From contig NZ_MUZV01000003.1 in the NCBI RefSeq assembly GCF_002000025.1, positions 186,001 to 250,000 on the forward strand: a stretch of 64,000 nucleotides of DNA, read 5' to 3'. The notes under the pieces were generated by a model. That model saw only the letters and a list, made by a program, of their open reading frames with translations. It was not told where the DNA came from and did not search any database. The position numbers and the translations under genes were made by a program. Source of the stretch: Cognaticolwellia aestuarii. GTDB lineage: Bacteria; Pseudomonadota; Gammaproteobacteria; Enterobacterales; Alteromonadaceae. Of the stretch, positions 25,274 to 34,970 are shown in pieces (the stretch's first letter is position 1; every line of letters begins with the position of its first letter).

Positions 25274-26947
25274 ATGATAAAAAAACTGTTTTTCTCAATC
25301 ACTTTACTTAGCTATTCACTATCTTGTTGTGCTGCCAGTGCAATACAGGCCAAACAACAAGCTGCTGTGGCCATGCCTGACAGTTTTAGCGCTGATGTTT
25401 CAGCGCAAATATTGGCCCAAGGTGGCAATGCCATTGACGCTGCTATCGCTGCACAGTTTGTCTTAGCCGTTACCCTACCTGAAGCGGGTAATATTGGCGG
25501 CGGTGGCTTTATGGTGATTTATAAAGATAATGTTGCCGATTTTCTTGATTATCGTGAAGTGGCTCCAGCAAAAGCCCATCGTGATATGTATTTAGATGAA
25601 AACGGTGATGTTATTCCTTTTCAGTCTTTATATGGCGTTTTATCATCCGGTGTACCGGGAACAGTGGACGGTATGTGGCAAGCGCATAAGAAGTATGGTT
25701 CGCTGCCTTGGAAAACTCTCGTTATGCCTGCAATAGCATTAGCTAAAAATGGTTTTATCGTTCATGAAAATTTAGCCGAAAATATTAAATGGCGAATAGA
25801 CAGCTTCAAAGAAGACGGCATACGCGTTAATTTTTCCAAACATTTTGCACAAGCAAAAGCCGGTACTGTATTTAAACAAACTAACTTATCAAAAACCTTA
25901 CAACGTATTGCTGATAAAGGTCGTGATGGTTTCTATCGAGGAGAAACCGCAAAAATAATCACAGATTTTATGACCAAACATGGTGGTATTATTACTAGTG
26001 ATGACTTAGCAAATTATCGCACTACTTGGCGTAAGCCATTAGAAAAATCTTGGCGTGGCCATCAAGTGATTACCGCACCGCCTCCAAGTTCAGGTGGTAT
26101 TGCGATTCTACAGTGGCTAAATATGTATGACTTATTAGCCGAGCAAAAAAAACCATTAAAACATAACTCAGCCGCTTATATTCATCGTTTGGCCGAAATA
26201 GGAAAGCGTGTGTTTGCTGACCGCGCAGAGTATTTGGGTGATCCAGACTTTTATGACGTTCCCCAAGAGAGTTTACTAGCCGACAGTTATTTAAAACAAC
26301 GTATCTTAGGTATTTCGCCTGATCGTATTTCTGTAACTAAAACGATTAAGCCTGGGTTGAAAGAAAGCCCAGACACGACACATTTTTCAATTATCGATAA
26401 ATGGGGTAACGCCGTATCAAATACCACAACCATTAATTATACATTTGGTAGTGGCGTCATTGTCGATGGCGCTGGCTTTATCCTCAATGACGAAATGGAT
26501 GACTTTAGCATTAAAGCCGGGGTTGCTAATGTTTATGGTGCGGTTGGCGGTGAGGCCAATGCAATTCAAGCCAACAAACGTATGCTGTCATCGATGACAC
26601 CTACAATACTTGTAAAAAATGACAAAGTGAAGCTAGTCACAGGCTCACCTGGTGGTACCACTATCATCAGCTCTGTTTATCAGTCGATCCTAAATGTAAT
26701 CGAGTTTAATATGACTGCTGATCAGGCGGCGAACTCGCCAAGATTTCATCATCAGTTACTACCTAAAGATGTTATCAAACACTACCCAGGTATTGCAGAG
26801 AAGGAAATAGAAGTGCTTAAAAACATGGGGTATACACTCAACGAGAATAAATTTGGTTTTGTTCAGCTGATCATAAAAAATCAACAAACCCTCGATGCAG
26901 CGGCAGAATCTGGTGGTAGAGGAAAGTCAATTGTTATCAAAGAATAA
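25274..26947 (+). CDS. ggt: gamma-glutamyltransferase, periplasmic
   Basis: The 557-residue enzyme hydrolyses or transpeptidates gamma-glutamyl bonds of glutathione in the periplasm. It has a signal peptide (KKLFFSITLLSYSLSCCAASA, residues 2-22). The precursor self-cleaves before the catalytic threonine, here Thr368 in SPDTTHFSIID. Other family blocks are GGNAIDAAIAAQFVLAVTLPEAGNIGGGGFMVIY, PPPSSGGI, NDEMDDF (substrate binding) and GSPGGTTIISSVYQ (oxyanion glycines). The length is normal. It is a likely source of cysteine and glutamate from exported glutathione. Confidence 0.94.
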   Translation: MIKKLFFSITLLSYSLSCCAASAIQAKQQAAVAMPDSFSADVSAQILAQGGNAIDAAIAAQFVLAVTLPEAGNIGGGGFMVIYKDNVADFLDYREVAPAKAHRDMYLDENGDVIPFQSLYGVLSSGVPGTVDGMWQAHKKYGSLPWKTLVMPAIALAKNGFIVHENLAENIKWRIDSFKEDGIRVNFSKHFAQAKAGTVFKQTNLSKTLQRIADKGRDGFYRGETAKIITDFMTKHGGIITSDDLANYRTTWRKPLEKSWRGHQVITAPPPSSGGIAILQWLNMYDLLAEQKKPLKHNSAAYIHRLAEIGKRVFADRAEYLGDPDFYDVPQESLLADSYLKQRILGISPDRISVTKTIKPGLKESPDTTHFSIIDKWGNAVSNTTTINYTFGSGVIVDGAGFILNDEMDDFSIKAGVANVYGAVGGEANAIQANKRMLSSMTPTILVKNDKVKLVTGSPGGTTIISSVYQSILNVIEFNMTADQAANSPRFHHQLLPKDVIKHYPGIAEKEIEVLKNMGYTLNENKFGFVQLIIKNQQTLDAAAESGGRGKSIVIKE

Positions 26948-27162
26948 TAAATAATATAAGCACTCATTAATTGCCAGTTGGTATCACATTATCTCTGGCC
27001 ATGTAATCTATAAATACATCAAAATTAAGCTTTAGCTATTTTATTAAATAATATCAGTACATTACTATCAGTTAATATTTACATGCAAATAATTCTCATT
27101 TAAAATAAGATTTTGTAGTCAATGAGGATGTGCACAAATGAAGCATTTATTTGTGTCTGCAG

Positions 27163-27894
27163 ATGAATAACAAGCCAATCTCCCCACTAAGTTTAATTGA
27201 GTTAATAGAATCACAACGCTATGGTGTTGAGTATCAACCTATTGTTGATTTAAAATCTAAAGATATTATGGCTTATGAGTGCTTAGCGAGGTTTTCAGAT
27301 AGCAACAAGCAAAATATAGCTCCTGACATTATTTATGCTGCACTACATGACAGTCCACTGACCCTGTTCCAAGTTGAATATCAACAAAAATTACTGCAAT
27401 TGGATTACGCACCAAGCCAAAGCGATATATTTGTTAACTTAGATCAGGACTCATACTTTTCTACCGGTGAAGATAGTGACAAAAATCCTTTTCTAACATT
27501 ATTTAAAAGCTTTAAAAGTGCCAATATTGTGGTTGAATTAATAGAGAATTCAGAAGTTAACGATGCAATTAAAAGTTTAGCGATGATAGATACTTTGGCT
27601 AAAAGTGATATTAATACAGCGATTGATGATGTTTGTAATCCACTTTCAATGGTATCAACATCTGTTATTCAGCTCGTTGATTATATTAAGCTCGATAAAC
27701 ATGTGGTAGCAGAAAAACACAATAACCAGTTTATGCTACTTGTAGAAACATTAATTAATTATGCGCATAGTGCTGGTAAAAAAGTTATTCTTGAAGGAGT
27801 TGAAACAGCAAGCGATATTGTCTTTGCTCGCAAAATTAATGTTGATTATGTACAAGGCTTTTTATTTAAAAAGTGGTTTCATTATTATAAATAA
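27163..27894 (+). CDS. stand-alone EAL-domain protein
   Basis: The ~243-residue cytosolic protein consists of one EAL domain. The signature reads YECLARF rather than EALxR. The other c-di-GMP/metal positions look present: NLDQDSY, VELIENSEV, IDDVCNPLS, IKLDKHV, LEGVET and VQGFLF. So phosphodiesterase activity is possible, but DDFG is changed to DDVC. I start at ATG 27163 (MNNKPISPL); TTG 27151 is an upstream option. A 10-codon frame (ATG 27138, MKHLFVSADE) ends overlapping this start, suggesting translational coupling. Confidence 0.82.
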   Translation: MNNKPISPLSLIELIESQRYGVEYQPIVDLKSKDIMAYECLARFSDSNKQNIAPDIIYAALHDSPLTLFQVEYQQKLLQLDYAPSQSDIFVNLDQDSYFSTGEDSDKNPFLTLFKSFKSANIVVELIENSEVNDAIKSLAMIDTLAKSDINTAIDDVCNPLSMVSTSVIQLVDYIKLDKHVVAEKHNNQFMLLVETLINYAHSAGKKVILEGVETASDIVFARKINVDYVQGFLFKKWFHYYK

Positions 27895-27950
27895 ATGGCT
27901 TTAAGCGAAATGTGTTGGTAAGTGATTTACTCGCTAATAAGACTTTAGAT

Positions 27951-27978
27951 AAAAAAACCAGTGCTTAGCGCACTGGTT
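27951..27978 (-). terminator. terminator of the EfpL gene
   Basis: AACCAGTG-CTTAGCG-CACTGGTT, read on the minus strand, is followed by TTTTT. It lies 28 bases after the stop codon at 28007. Confidence 0.85.
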
Positions 27979-28006
27979 TAGTATTCAATAAGTTTACAGT
28001 TAATAC

Positions 28007-28579
28007 TTACTTATCTGCGCGGCCCATAAACTTACGCTCTTCGGTATTAATTTTAATTTTATCACCGGTTGAGATATGCTCAGGTACTTGTACTGTTAAG
28101 CCTGTTGATAAAATAGCAGGCTTAGTACGAGCTGTAGCAGAGCCACCTTTAATGGATGGGTCAGTTTCTGTGATCACTAACTCTACACTTGATGGTAAAT
28201 CAACAGCAACAGGTACACCGTCGACAATAATCACTAATAAACCCTGCGTATCTTCATTTATGAATAACGCTTCTTCTTCAATGGATGATTTGTTTAAGTT
28301 GTATGGCGTGTAATCTTCGTTATCCATAAAAACGTATTCTTCACCATCGATATAAGAAAACATCGCTGGGCGACGCGTTAAGTCGGCAAAGTTAAGCATG
28401 TCTTCAGCTTTGAATGTTTCGTCAACTTTACCGCCAGTCACAACATCGTACATACGCATTCTATATAAGCTGCCACCTGCACGACCTTGAGGTACTGAGC
28501 GTTCAATATCTCTAACAATCATTACTTTGCCGTTATATTCTATCGCGGCATTCTTTTTAATATCACTTGCTTTTGGCAT
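28007..28579 (-). CDS. efpL: elongation factor P-like protein EfpL (YeiP)
   Basis: The 190-residue EF-P paralogue relieves ribosome stalling at proline-rich and other difficult motifs. The N-terminal KOW-like domain has [24 protein letters not shown], with Arg in place of the lysine that is modified in EF-P. This is the mark of the YeiP/EfpL branch. The two OB-fold domains follow ([53 protein letters not shown]). The ATG at 28579 starts [13 protein letters not shown], which is normal. The gene is monocistronic, with a terminator. Confidence 0.95.
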   Translation of the reverse strand: MPKASDIKKNAAIEYNGKVMIVRDIERSVPQGRAGGSLYRMRMYDVVTGGKVDETFKAEDMLNFADLTRRPAMFSYIDGEEYVFMDNEDYTPYNLNKSSIEEEALFINEDTQGLLVIIVDGVPVAVDLPSSVELVITETDPSIKGGSATARTKPAILSTGLTVQVPEHISTGDKIKINTEERKFMGRADK

Positions 28580-28719
28580 GAAAAAATCATCCTCAATTAT
28601 TTAATGCAGGAAAAATAACATGTATCACTGATTATGCAAGGAAATATATCAACATTCGCGCTATATACCAGGTAAATTACCCTTCGCGCCGATTAGACAA
28701 TAACAAAAGATAGTAACTC

Positions 28720-28751
28720 GGCTCCCTTGCATAATATTATGCAAGGGAGCC
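28720..28751. repeat. perfect 32-bp palindrome in the efpL-peptidase gap
   Basis: GGCTCCCTTGCATAAT (28720-28735) is followed at once by its exact complement (28736-28751). It lies 21 bases after the M14 gene's stop codon on the minus strand and 141 bases upstream of the efpL start. No U tract follows on either strand. It may be an attenuator, an mRNA-stabilising stem or a protein-binding site. Confidence 0.75.
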
Positions 28752-28772
28752 TAAATTATAACGTCAAAGAAA

Positions 28773-29690
28773 TTATAGTGTGCTTAAAAAATTCAGTGCG
28801 CCGGTGATCACCGCAACTTGCGCTATAATACAGCTTTCATCGGTAGCTCGCTCGCTATCCGGATAGACTTCGGTCGTGGTGACATATTCAGCATCAGTTA
28901 GCCCCATACACAAACCAAGCTCACGTGCAGCGTAATTTATCACTCCAAATTGGGCTAAAGGCACGCCAATTAATTTATTTTCATCGTCTGCTGGGGCAAT
29001 ATGGGTACATTGCTCAACTGAATCAATAATAGCTTTTTGAAAATTGGCTTGAGGTTTAGTACTGTCGCCAACTAAATAAAAGCCATCGGGTATATTCCAA
29101 CTTTTCTGTTCAATAGCATCTCTTGCAGCAAGTGCTGGTCTAAATTCACTATTATCACTATCCGTTGTTTCATGCAGGTCGATGTGCGCCATGAATTTAA
29201 CAGCAAGGGTTTTAATATATTGCATTACCGCTGAAGACTCTTGAGCGGGACTGTTTTCATAGAAACAGCGATTAGGATCTAGCGTTAAAGGGTTCCAACG
29301 ATTAATCGTTTCATATCCCCATGGACTAATACAAGGAAGCACAACAAAGTTAAATTTACCTTGATATTGTGCGGCTGCATCCTTTAAAAAACGTATCGCG
29401 CCTTGTACACCACTGGTTTCATAACCATGCACGCCACCGGTAATTAAAATAGCCGGTTTATCTGCAAGCCAATTAACCGACTTTAACGCATACAATGGAT
29501 AATTTTCAGTATCGTAAAGTAAATTACCATATTGCTCGATAATAAAATCCGTGCTCAATTCATCCAACTTTGTGACAACTTGTTCAAAGTAACTACGCTT
29601 TTTATGTTGTTGTTGGAACCACGTTTCCTTGTCACCATCTGTCCACTTCTTGCCAGGAGTTCCGATAGCATAGGCTGCTTCTGTGTTCAT
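28773..29690 (-). CDS. M14-family zinc carboxypeptidase-like protein (succinylglutamate desuccinylase/aspartoacylase-like)
   Basis: The ~305-residue soluble enzyme has the M14-type zinc site: GGVHGYETSG (His and Glu) and HIDLHETTDSDNSEF (second His). The Arg/Asn substrate residues are suggested by NRWNPLTLDPNRCF. A late GLTDAEYVTTTEVYP segment may hold the catalytic Glu. Members cleave C-terminal residues or N-acyl amino acids. I chose ATG 29690 (MNTEAAYAIG) because AGGAAG lies just upstream; the 14-residue longer version has none. No signal peptide is visible, so it is cytosolic. Confidence 0.85.
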   Translation of the reverse strand: MNTEAAYAIGTPGKKWTDGDKETWFQQQHKKRSYFEQVVTKLDELSTDFIIEQYGNLLYDTENYPLYALKSVNWLADKPAILITGGVHGYETSGVQGAIRFLKDAAAQYQGKFNFVVLPCISPWGYETINRWNPLTLDPNRCFYENSPAQESSAVMQYIKTLAVKFMAHIDLHETTDSDNSEFRPALAARDAIEQKSWNIPDGFYLVGDSTKPQANFQKAIIDSVEQCTHIAPADDENKLIGVPLAQFGVINYAARELGLCMGLTDAEYVTTTEVYPDSERATDESCIIAQVAVITGALNFLSTL

Positions 29691-29732
29691 ATTACTTCCT
29701 AATAATGCCTTTTTGGTCAAGTGACAACTCAC

Positions 29733-30193
29733 TTAACGATAGTTGTAAATTTAGAAGGTCGTGCTGATATACACCAACATAGTTATCACCGTTTCAAACA
29801 AGTTGATGCGCCCCTTTCATGCTTAGCGACTGTAGAGCGACAGCAAAAGTCGTGTCTCTTAAACCATTTAATCGTTTGTTGTATCTATCACAAACTTAAA
29901 ACAAACATTATAGCTTGAGAAAGCTGTGCTCGAATATAGTTAAATTTTTTAATCTATCAATAAACATTTAACAAGCTCAACACCAAGTTATTGTGACAAG
30001 TAACACGACAATTTTGCGGTAAATAAAATGTAAAATTGACAATTGTTACTTGAATTTATAAATCATGCTAATATTCTATATAACTAATTTGTAGTGTAAA
30101 TTTTGATATATATGCTGCAATCACTATCGATATACAATAAAATGATCATAGTGATACATTTCATTAACAATTTATCTCAAAAGGAATTTTATT
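29733..30193 (+). promoter_or_regulatory. upstream region of the OmpA-type gene
   Basis: I see no convincing gene in these 460 bases. TTGACA at 30036-30041 with TATAAA at 30057-30062 is a weak promoter candidate (15-base spacing), and GTAAAATTG/CAATTGTTAC around it forms a loose dyad. The 100 bases before the GTG start are extremely AT-rich, as for a long leader. Confidence 0.3.
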
Positions 30194-31270
30194 GTGCGTT
30201 TACAAAAAAAATCAGTTCTATTAATTTCAAGTATACTCTGTGCATTGAGTGCTAACGCACAAGAACAACCTAAAGCAGAAGATCTTGTTGGCAAATATTA
30301 TGGCGGTATTCACGGTATGCGAATGAATACTGATGATGATAGATTAGCGCCAAATGATGTAGACTTCATCAAACACGCTAATGGTATTGGTGCTGAATTC
30401 GGTTACCGTTTAAGTGAGTTTTCAGAATTAAGAGTTTCTTATACTGACCTTAACTTGACTCGAACGGGTTGGGCTCCTTCGACCCCATCAGGCAAAAATA
30501 TCGCAGCAAATTACTTATATTTCCCTAACAAAGAAAATTTTTATGTTATGGGTGGAGCGAGTGCTATAGACGTTATTGATACTGAATTGTCAGCAAATGT
30601 TGGTGCTGGCTACCGTCATTACCTTAGTGAACGCAGTGCTGTTTACTTTGAAGGTAATGGGCATTACCAATTCGATAACAAATACACCGATTTAAGTGCG
30701 CAGATTGGTTTTATTTACTTTTTTGGCGATAGCGCTAAAAAAGTTGTACGTTCTACCCCTGTTAAACCGGCAGCAGTAGCGCCAGTTGCTGTTCAACCTA
30801 TGGATACTGACAACGACGGTGTTGTTGACAGTAAAGACCAATGTAAAGCAACGCCAGAAGCAAACAAAGTAGATGTAAACGGTTGTACTATTTTCACTGA
30901 AGAAAATGACGCTTTACACTTACATGTTAAGTTTGATAACTCAAAAGCTATCGTCAAAGCTGAGTATTTAGAGAACATTAAAGAAGCCGCGGACTTTTTA
31001 AAGAAATATCCACATACTTCTTTAACGATTAAAGGTCATACATCAAGTGTAGGTCCTGCAGCATTTAATAAAAAGCTTTCTCAACAGCGTGCTGATGCCA
31101 TTGTTGAGGTTCTAGTGAATACATTTAACATAGATTCATCACGTCTTACCGCATCAGGTATGGGTGAAGAGGAGCTACTAAGCAAAGCTAATACAAAGCA
31201 AGCTCATGAAGCAAACAGACGTATTGAAGCTAAAGTTCGTGTTGAGAAAAAAGTAGCCGTTAAACGTTAA
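30194..31270 (+). CDS. OmpA family outer-membrane protein
   Basis: The 358-residue protein has a signal peptide (about 1-22, cleaved after ALSANA). An N-terminal OmpA-type beta-barrel follows to about residue 180, ending in IGFIYFF. Then comes a Pro/Val/Ala linker, one thrombospondin type-3-like calcium repeat (DTDNDGVVDSKDQCKATPEANKV...NGC), and a C-terminal OmpA peptidoglycan-binding domain (LTIKGHTSSVGPAAFNKKLSQQRADAI, ANRRIEAKV). It anchors the outer membrane to murein and may form a small pore. The start is GTG 30194 behind AAAAGGAA. A strong terminator follows. Confidence 0.93.
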   Translation: MRLQKKSVLLISSILCALSANAQEQPKAEDLVGKYYGGIHGMRMNTDDDRLAPNDVDFIKHANGIGAEFGYRLSEFSELRVSYTDLNLTRTGWAPSTPSGKNIAANYLYFPNKENFYVMGGASAIDVIDTELSANVGAGYRHYLSERSAVYFEGNGHYQFDNKYTDLSAQIGFIYFFGDSAKKVVRSTPVKPAAVAPVAVQPMDTDNDGVVDSKDQCKATPEANKVDVNGCTIFTEENDALHLHVKFDNSKAIVKAEYLENIKEAADFLKKYPHTSLTIKGHTSSVGPAAFNKKLSQQRADAIVEVLVNTFNIDSSRLTASGMGEEELLSKANTKQAHEANRRIEAKVRVEKKVAVKR

Positions 31271-31301
31271 TCCTTATTAACTAAGCTACATTTTATTATC
31301 T

Positions 31302-31340
31302 AAAACGCTGTTATCATTTGTTGATAGCAGCGTTTTTTTT
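31302..31340 (+). terminator. terminator of the OmpA-type gene
   Basis: AAAACGCTGTTATCA pairs with TGATAGCAGCGTTTT (one G-U), followed by TTTT. Confidence 0.9.
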
Positions 31341-31390
31341 ACTAACGTTTTTGATCATTACACAGCCCAGATAGCAAAAGGTTAGTTAAA

Positions 31391-31993
31391 TTGTCCGAAA
31401 TATTTACTCAATTACTTAATGATGTTCATCAATGCACGCTATGCCATAATTTTTTAGCGCTTGGTGCTAACCCTGTTGTACAAATATCACCATCCGCTAA
31501 AGTACTAATTGCTGGCCAAGCACCAGGACTAAAGGTGCATCAATCAGGAATACCTTTTGACGATAAAAGTGGTGAAAGGCTGAGAGCTTGGTTAGGTGTT
31601 GATGCAGCAACTTTCTACAATGATAAATTTTTTGCCATACTGCCAATGGCGTTTTGTTATCCTGGTAAAGGTAATGCAGGTGATTTACCGCCAAGCGTTG
31701 AATGTGCCAGACAATGGCGAGAAAAAATACTTCAACAATTATCACAAATAGAGTTAATCATCGCCATTGGTAGTTATGCGCAAAATTGGCATTTAGCTAA
31801 AAGTAAAATGCCTACTTTGACCGAAACGGTAAAACATTGGCAACAGTATTATATTAATTCTACGCCTGCAATCATACCTATCCCCCATCCTAGCCCGCGC
31901 AATAACATTTGGTTAAAGAGAAACCCTTGGTTCGAAACAGAAGTTATACCTATTTTACAGGCACATATTAAAAGCTTACACAGACCCGTTTAA
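31391..31993 (+). CDS. uracil-DNA glycosylase family protein
   Basis: The 200-residue protein resembles the family-4/5-like uracil-DNA glycosylase superfamily. It has CTLC (metal/cluster-like cysteines) near the N-terminus and KVLIAGQAPGLKVHQSGIPFDDKSGERLRAWLG, the uracil-pocket loop. FAILPMAFCYPGKG and the C-terminal HPSPRN loop with the catalytic-type His complete the match. Only two N-terminal cysteines plus two others are seen, so an Fe-S cluster is not certain. The start is TTG 31391, with AAAAGG about 9 bases upstream. It excises uracil or a related base; specificity is not established. Confidence 0.85.
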   Translation: MSEIFTQLLNDVHQCTLCHNFLALGANPVVQISPSAKVLIAGQAPGLKVHQSGIPFDDKSGERLRAWLGVDAATFYNDKFFAILPMAFCYPGKGNAGDLPPSVECARQWREKILQQLSQIELIIAIGSYAQNWHLAKSKMPTLTETVKHWQQYYINSTPAIIPIPHPSPRNNIWLKRNPWFETEVIPILQAHIKSLHRPV

Positions 31994-32140
31994 TGAACTG
32001 AATCAGTACATGAACATACTAAAGTCAGCCATAAATCATCCGAAAGAAAAATTATTAAGTCAATTGTCATTAAATATATGCTAATTTAAAATACCAACGT
32101 TAAAATTACTCAAGAGCGGCATGCTAAGTGCCATAAGAAT

Positions 32141-33319
32141 TTGTCAAACAACAAAACATATTCATTTGAAGTTCAGTGTCACGAATGTGCTCTGATAGTC
32201 AAACTGCCAGATCTGCAAGAAAATCAAAAGGCGCAATGCCCGCGCTGTGGTTATACCTTGAGTACAATTCATCGAAATGCGGTCGAAAGAGTTATCGCTT
32301 TTGCTATTACAGCATTAATTTTTTTATTAGCTTCCTTACCTTTTAACTTTTTGTCATTTAGCAGTAACGGTTTAGAAAATCACTTTGCCGTTATCTCGAG
32401 TTTTTTTGTGTTAATCGATAATAATTATCATATTTTGGCGCTGATTGAATTACTGACTATTTTTGCCATTCCTAGTGTGGTGTTGTTATCAGTTATTTAT
32501 TTACTAATTCCTTTGAAAAAAGGCCTCTACCCTAGACATGGTCGCAAAATATTAGATATTGTTTTTAAACTGTTACCTTGGAGCATGGTAGAGATTTTTC
32601 TCATAGGCACATTGGTCAGTTTGATAAAAATTATTTCTATGGCTGACATCGCATTAGGTTTATCTTTTTATGCCTTCATTTTATTTACAATATCAATGAC
32701 GCTCGTGGTATTACATATTGATAAACGACAGCTTTACCAATTATTAGCGCAAGTTGAATCCGCACATAATATTGAAATTCAACAAAGTCAGCATAAAATT
32801 GCTCGGGTAGATCCAACATCGCAAGCGCTAAGCGTACAAAAAACTTGGGCTTTGCTCATTACCGCTATTATTTTATATATCCCTGCTAATGCTTACCCAA
32901 TCATGACCACACACTTGTTAGGTCAAGATGACCCTAGCACAATTATTGGCGGGGTTATTTTACTATGGCATTTAGGCTCTTACCCTATCGCTATCATTAT
33001 ATTTATTGCCAGTGTTCTGGTGCCTGTCGCAAAAATATTGGTATTAGTTTGGTTAAATTATAGTGTTCAAAAACAAAGTGATAGATTAAGCTTAAAGAGA
33101 GTAAAATGGTATCGAATGGCCGAGTTTGTCGGTCGTTGGTCTATGATAGATGTTTTTGTTGTTATTATTCTGGCCAGTTTGATCCAACTTGGGCCTGCCA
33201 TGAGTATAACACCAGGTGTCGCAACATTAGCATTTTCGGGTGTTGTTGTTGTTACTATGCTAGCCGCGATGAGTTTTGAGCCTCAATTAATTTGGAAAAA
33301 TACAAACGATTATGAATGA
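32141..33319 (+). CDS. pqiA: PqiA family inner-membrane protein
   Basis: The 392-residue polytopic protein is the first gene of a pqiABC operon, an intermembrane lipid-transport system. The N-terminus has a zinc-ribbon-like CxxC pair (CHECALIVKLPD, CPRCGYTL), followed by two PqiA modules of four helices each. The second has TWALLITAIILYIPANAYPIM and GSYPIAIIIFIASVLVPVAKI, typical family blocks. Start TTG 32141 (MSNNKTYSFEVQCHEC) has a weak ribosome site. The 3' end overlaps pqiB by 8 bases. Confidence 0.93.
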   Translation: MSNNKTYSFEVQCHECALIVKLPDLQENQKAQCPRCGYTLSTIHRNAVERVIAFAITALIFLLASLPFNFLSFSSNGLENHFAVISSFFVLIDNNYHILALIELLTIFAIPSVVLLSVIYLLIPLKKGLYPRHGRKILDIVFKLLPWSMVEIFLIGTLVSLIKIISMADIALGLSFYAFILFTISMTLVVLHIDKRQLYQLLAQVESAHNIEIQQSQHKIARVDPTSQALSVQKTWALLITAIILYIPANAYPIMTTHLLGQDDPSTIIGGVILLWHLGSYPIAIIIFIASVLVPVAKILVLVWLNYSVQKQSDRLSLKRVKWYRMAEFVGRWSMIDVFVVIILASLIQLGPAMSITPGVATLAFSGVVVVTMLAAMSFEPQLIWKNTNDYE

Positions 33320-34970
33320 TGTACAAACACCCAACGCAAAAATAAAACCTGTTAAAACCGTCTCTACAATCTGGTTTGTACCACTTATTGCCGTTTTTAT
33401 TGGCTGCTGGATGCTCTACTATCAATGGAGTAATGAAGGAGCAGAAATCACCATCAACTTTTCTACGGCTGAAGGCATGGAAGCAGGAAAAACGAAAATC
33501 AAATCACGAAATGTTGATATCGGTGAGGTGAGTCAAATAGAGCTAAACGACAGTGGCGATGGTGTTATTGTGACGGCTAAAATAAAAAAAACTGCGAGTA
33601 AATTCCTCGTTTCAGATAGCTTGTTCTGGGTAGTTTCTCCACAAATATCACACACCGGCGTCTCAGGTTTAAGCACTTTAATATCAGGGGTTTATATCGA
33701 AATATCACCAGGAAAAAGTAATAAGGAGAGTGAACAATTTGACGCTATCGACTCCCCGCCTTTAACGCCTGCGGGCACTCCTGGCTTACACATCACCCTC
33801 AACAGTAATGATCAATTCGCCTATAAAAAGGGAGATCCTATTATCTATAAAGGCTTAACCGTTGGCCAATTTGAAGATATTTATTTCAACTTTGAAGAAC
33901 GTGTTGTTTATTATAATGCTTTTATTAAAGCGCCCTATCACCAGCTCATTACGAGCAATACCAAGTTTTGGGATGTCAGTGGCTTACAATTTGATTTAAA
34001 TGCCGATGGTATCTCTGTAAAAACCGGTAACTTTGAAACGATGTTAACCAATGGAGTTACCTTTGGCGTTCCTGATGGTATGGATATTGGTGATAAAATT
34101 GGCGAACGTTCATATTATGATATTTACGAGAGTTATGATGCCGCCAATGATGAAAGATATCGACGTTCTATCGAATTTGTTGTTCTCGTCAGTGACTCCA
34201 TTCGAGGGCTTTCTGTGGGGGCACCTGTTGAATACCGAGGGGTACAAATAGGTAAAGTAAAATCGACCAACATAGCACTGACGAGAAATGAAAATAAACT
34301 CACCAAAGCAGATTTTAAAATTCCTGTGTTGATAAGTTTACAGCCTGGTCGTATCGGTTTGCCTGATAACCAAGAAGGCGAAAATTTAATGCTAGAGCAA
34401 AATGTTTACTGGATCAAACATGGCTTAAAAGCCGTACTGCGTACTGGTAATATTTTAACGGGTAGTTTGTATGTCGATTTACAGCACAATAAAGATCAAC
34501 CCATCAGTAAAATTGAACAATATGGAGAGTTCGCAATTATACCAACCAGTAGTGACGATTTTGCTCAAATTACCACTAAAGCTGAACAATTTATGGATAA
34601 CTTGAATAGCATTCCACTAAATGACTTAAGTAATAATGCCAACCAGTTAATGTTAGATGTTGCACAAACAGCGAAAGAATTACAAAGTGCGAGCCAAAGC
34701 CTGAATAAATTGCTCAGTCAAGTTGAGCAACAAAAAATCAGCAGTGAGCTCAATAAAACCTTACAGGGTATTAATAACTTAACGAAAGATTTATCTTCCG
34801 GCTCTCGGGGGTATGAAGATTTACGTACAACATTGAACACACTAACGGCAACCATGAATGAATTAAAGCCGTTACTCAATCAATTAAAGCACAAACCGAA
34901 CAGTTTAATTTTTAATAACGGTGAAGTGTCTGAGCCTATGCCGATAAAACGTAATGGAGCAACACAATGA
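33312..34970 (+). CDS. pqiB: PqiB, MCE-domain lipid transport tube protein
   Basis: The 552-residue inner-membrane-anchored protein has an N-terminal helix (TIWFVPLIAVFIGCWMLYYQW) and three MCE/MlaD domains (about 42-135, 155-215, 285-395). Each starts with the ITINFSTAEGMEAGKTKIKSRNVDIGEV type of pattern. A C-terminal coiled coil follows (about 430-530). In E. coli, PqiB forms a hexameric tube that bridges the periplasm for lipids. It overlaps pqiA by 8 bases and pqiC by 4, so translation is coupled. Confidence 0.95.
   Translation: MNDVQTPNAKIKPVKTVSTIWFVPLIAVFIGCWMLYYQWSNEGAEITINFSTAEGMEAGKTKIKSRNVDIGEVSQIELNDSGDGVIVTAKIKKTASKFLVSDSLFWVVSPQISHTGVSGLSTLISGVYIEISPGKSNKESEQFDAIDSPPLTPAGTPGLHITLNSNDQFAYKKGDPIIYKGLTVGQFEDIYFNFEERVVYYNAFIKAPYHQLITSNTKFWDVSGLQFDLNADGISVKTGNFETMLTNGVTFGVPDGMDIGDKIGERSYYDIYESYDAANDERYRRSIEFVVLVSDSIRGLSVGAPVEYRGVQIGKVKSTNIALTRNENKLTKADFKIPVLISLQPGRIGLPDNQEGENLMLEQNVYWIKHGLKAVLRTGNILTGSLYVDLQHNKDQPISKIEQYGEFAIIPTSSDDFAQITTKAEQFMDNLNSIPLNDLSNNANQLMLDVAQTAKELQSASQSLNKLLSQVEQQKISSELNKTLQGINNLTKDLSSGSRGYEDLRTTLNTLTATMNELKPLLNQLKHKPNSLIFNNGEVSEPMPIKRNGATQ

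Noticed and set aside
29721-29918. 65-residue plus-strand frame opposite the peptidase start
   Set aside because: It overlaps the M14 gene's upstream region, has no ribosome site and shows mixed, non-protein-like composition.
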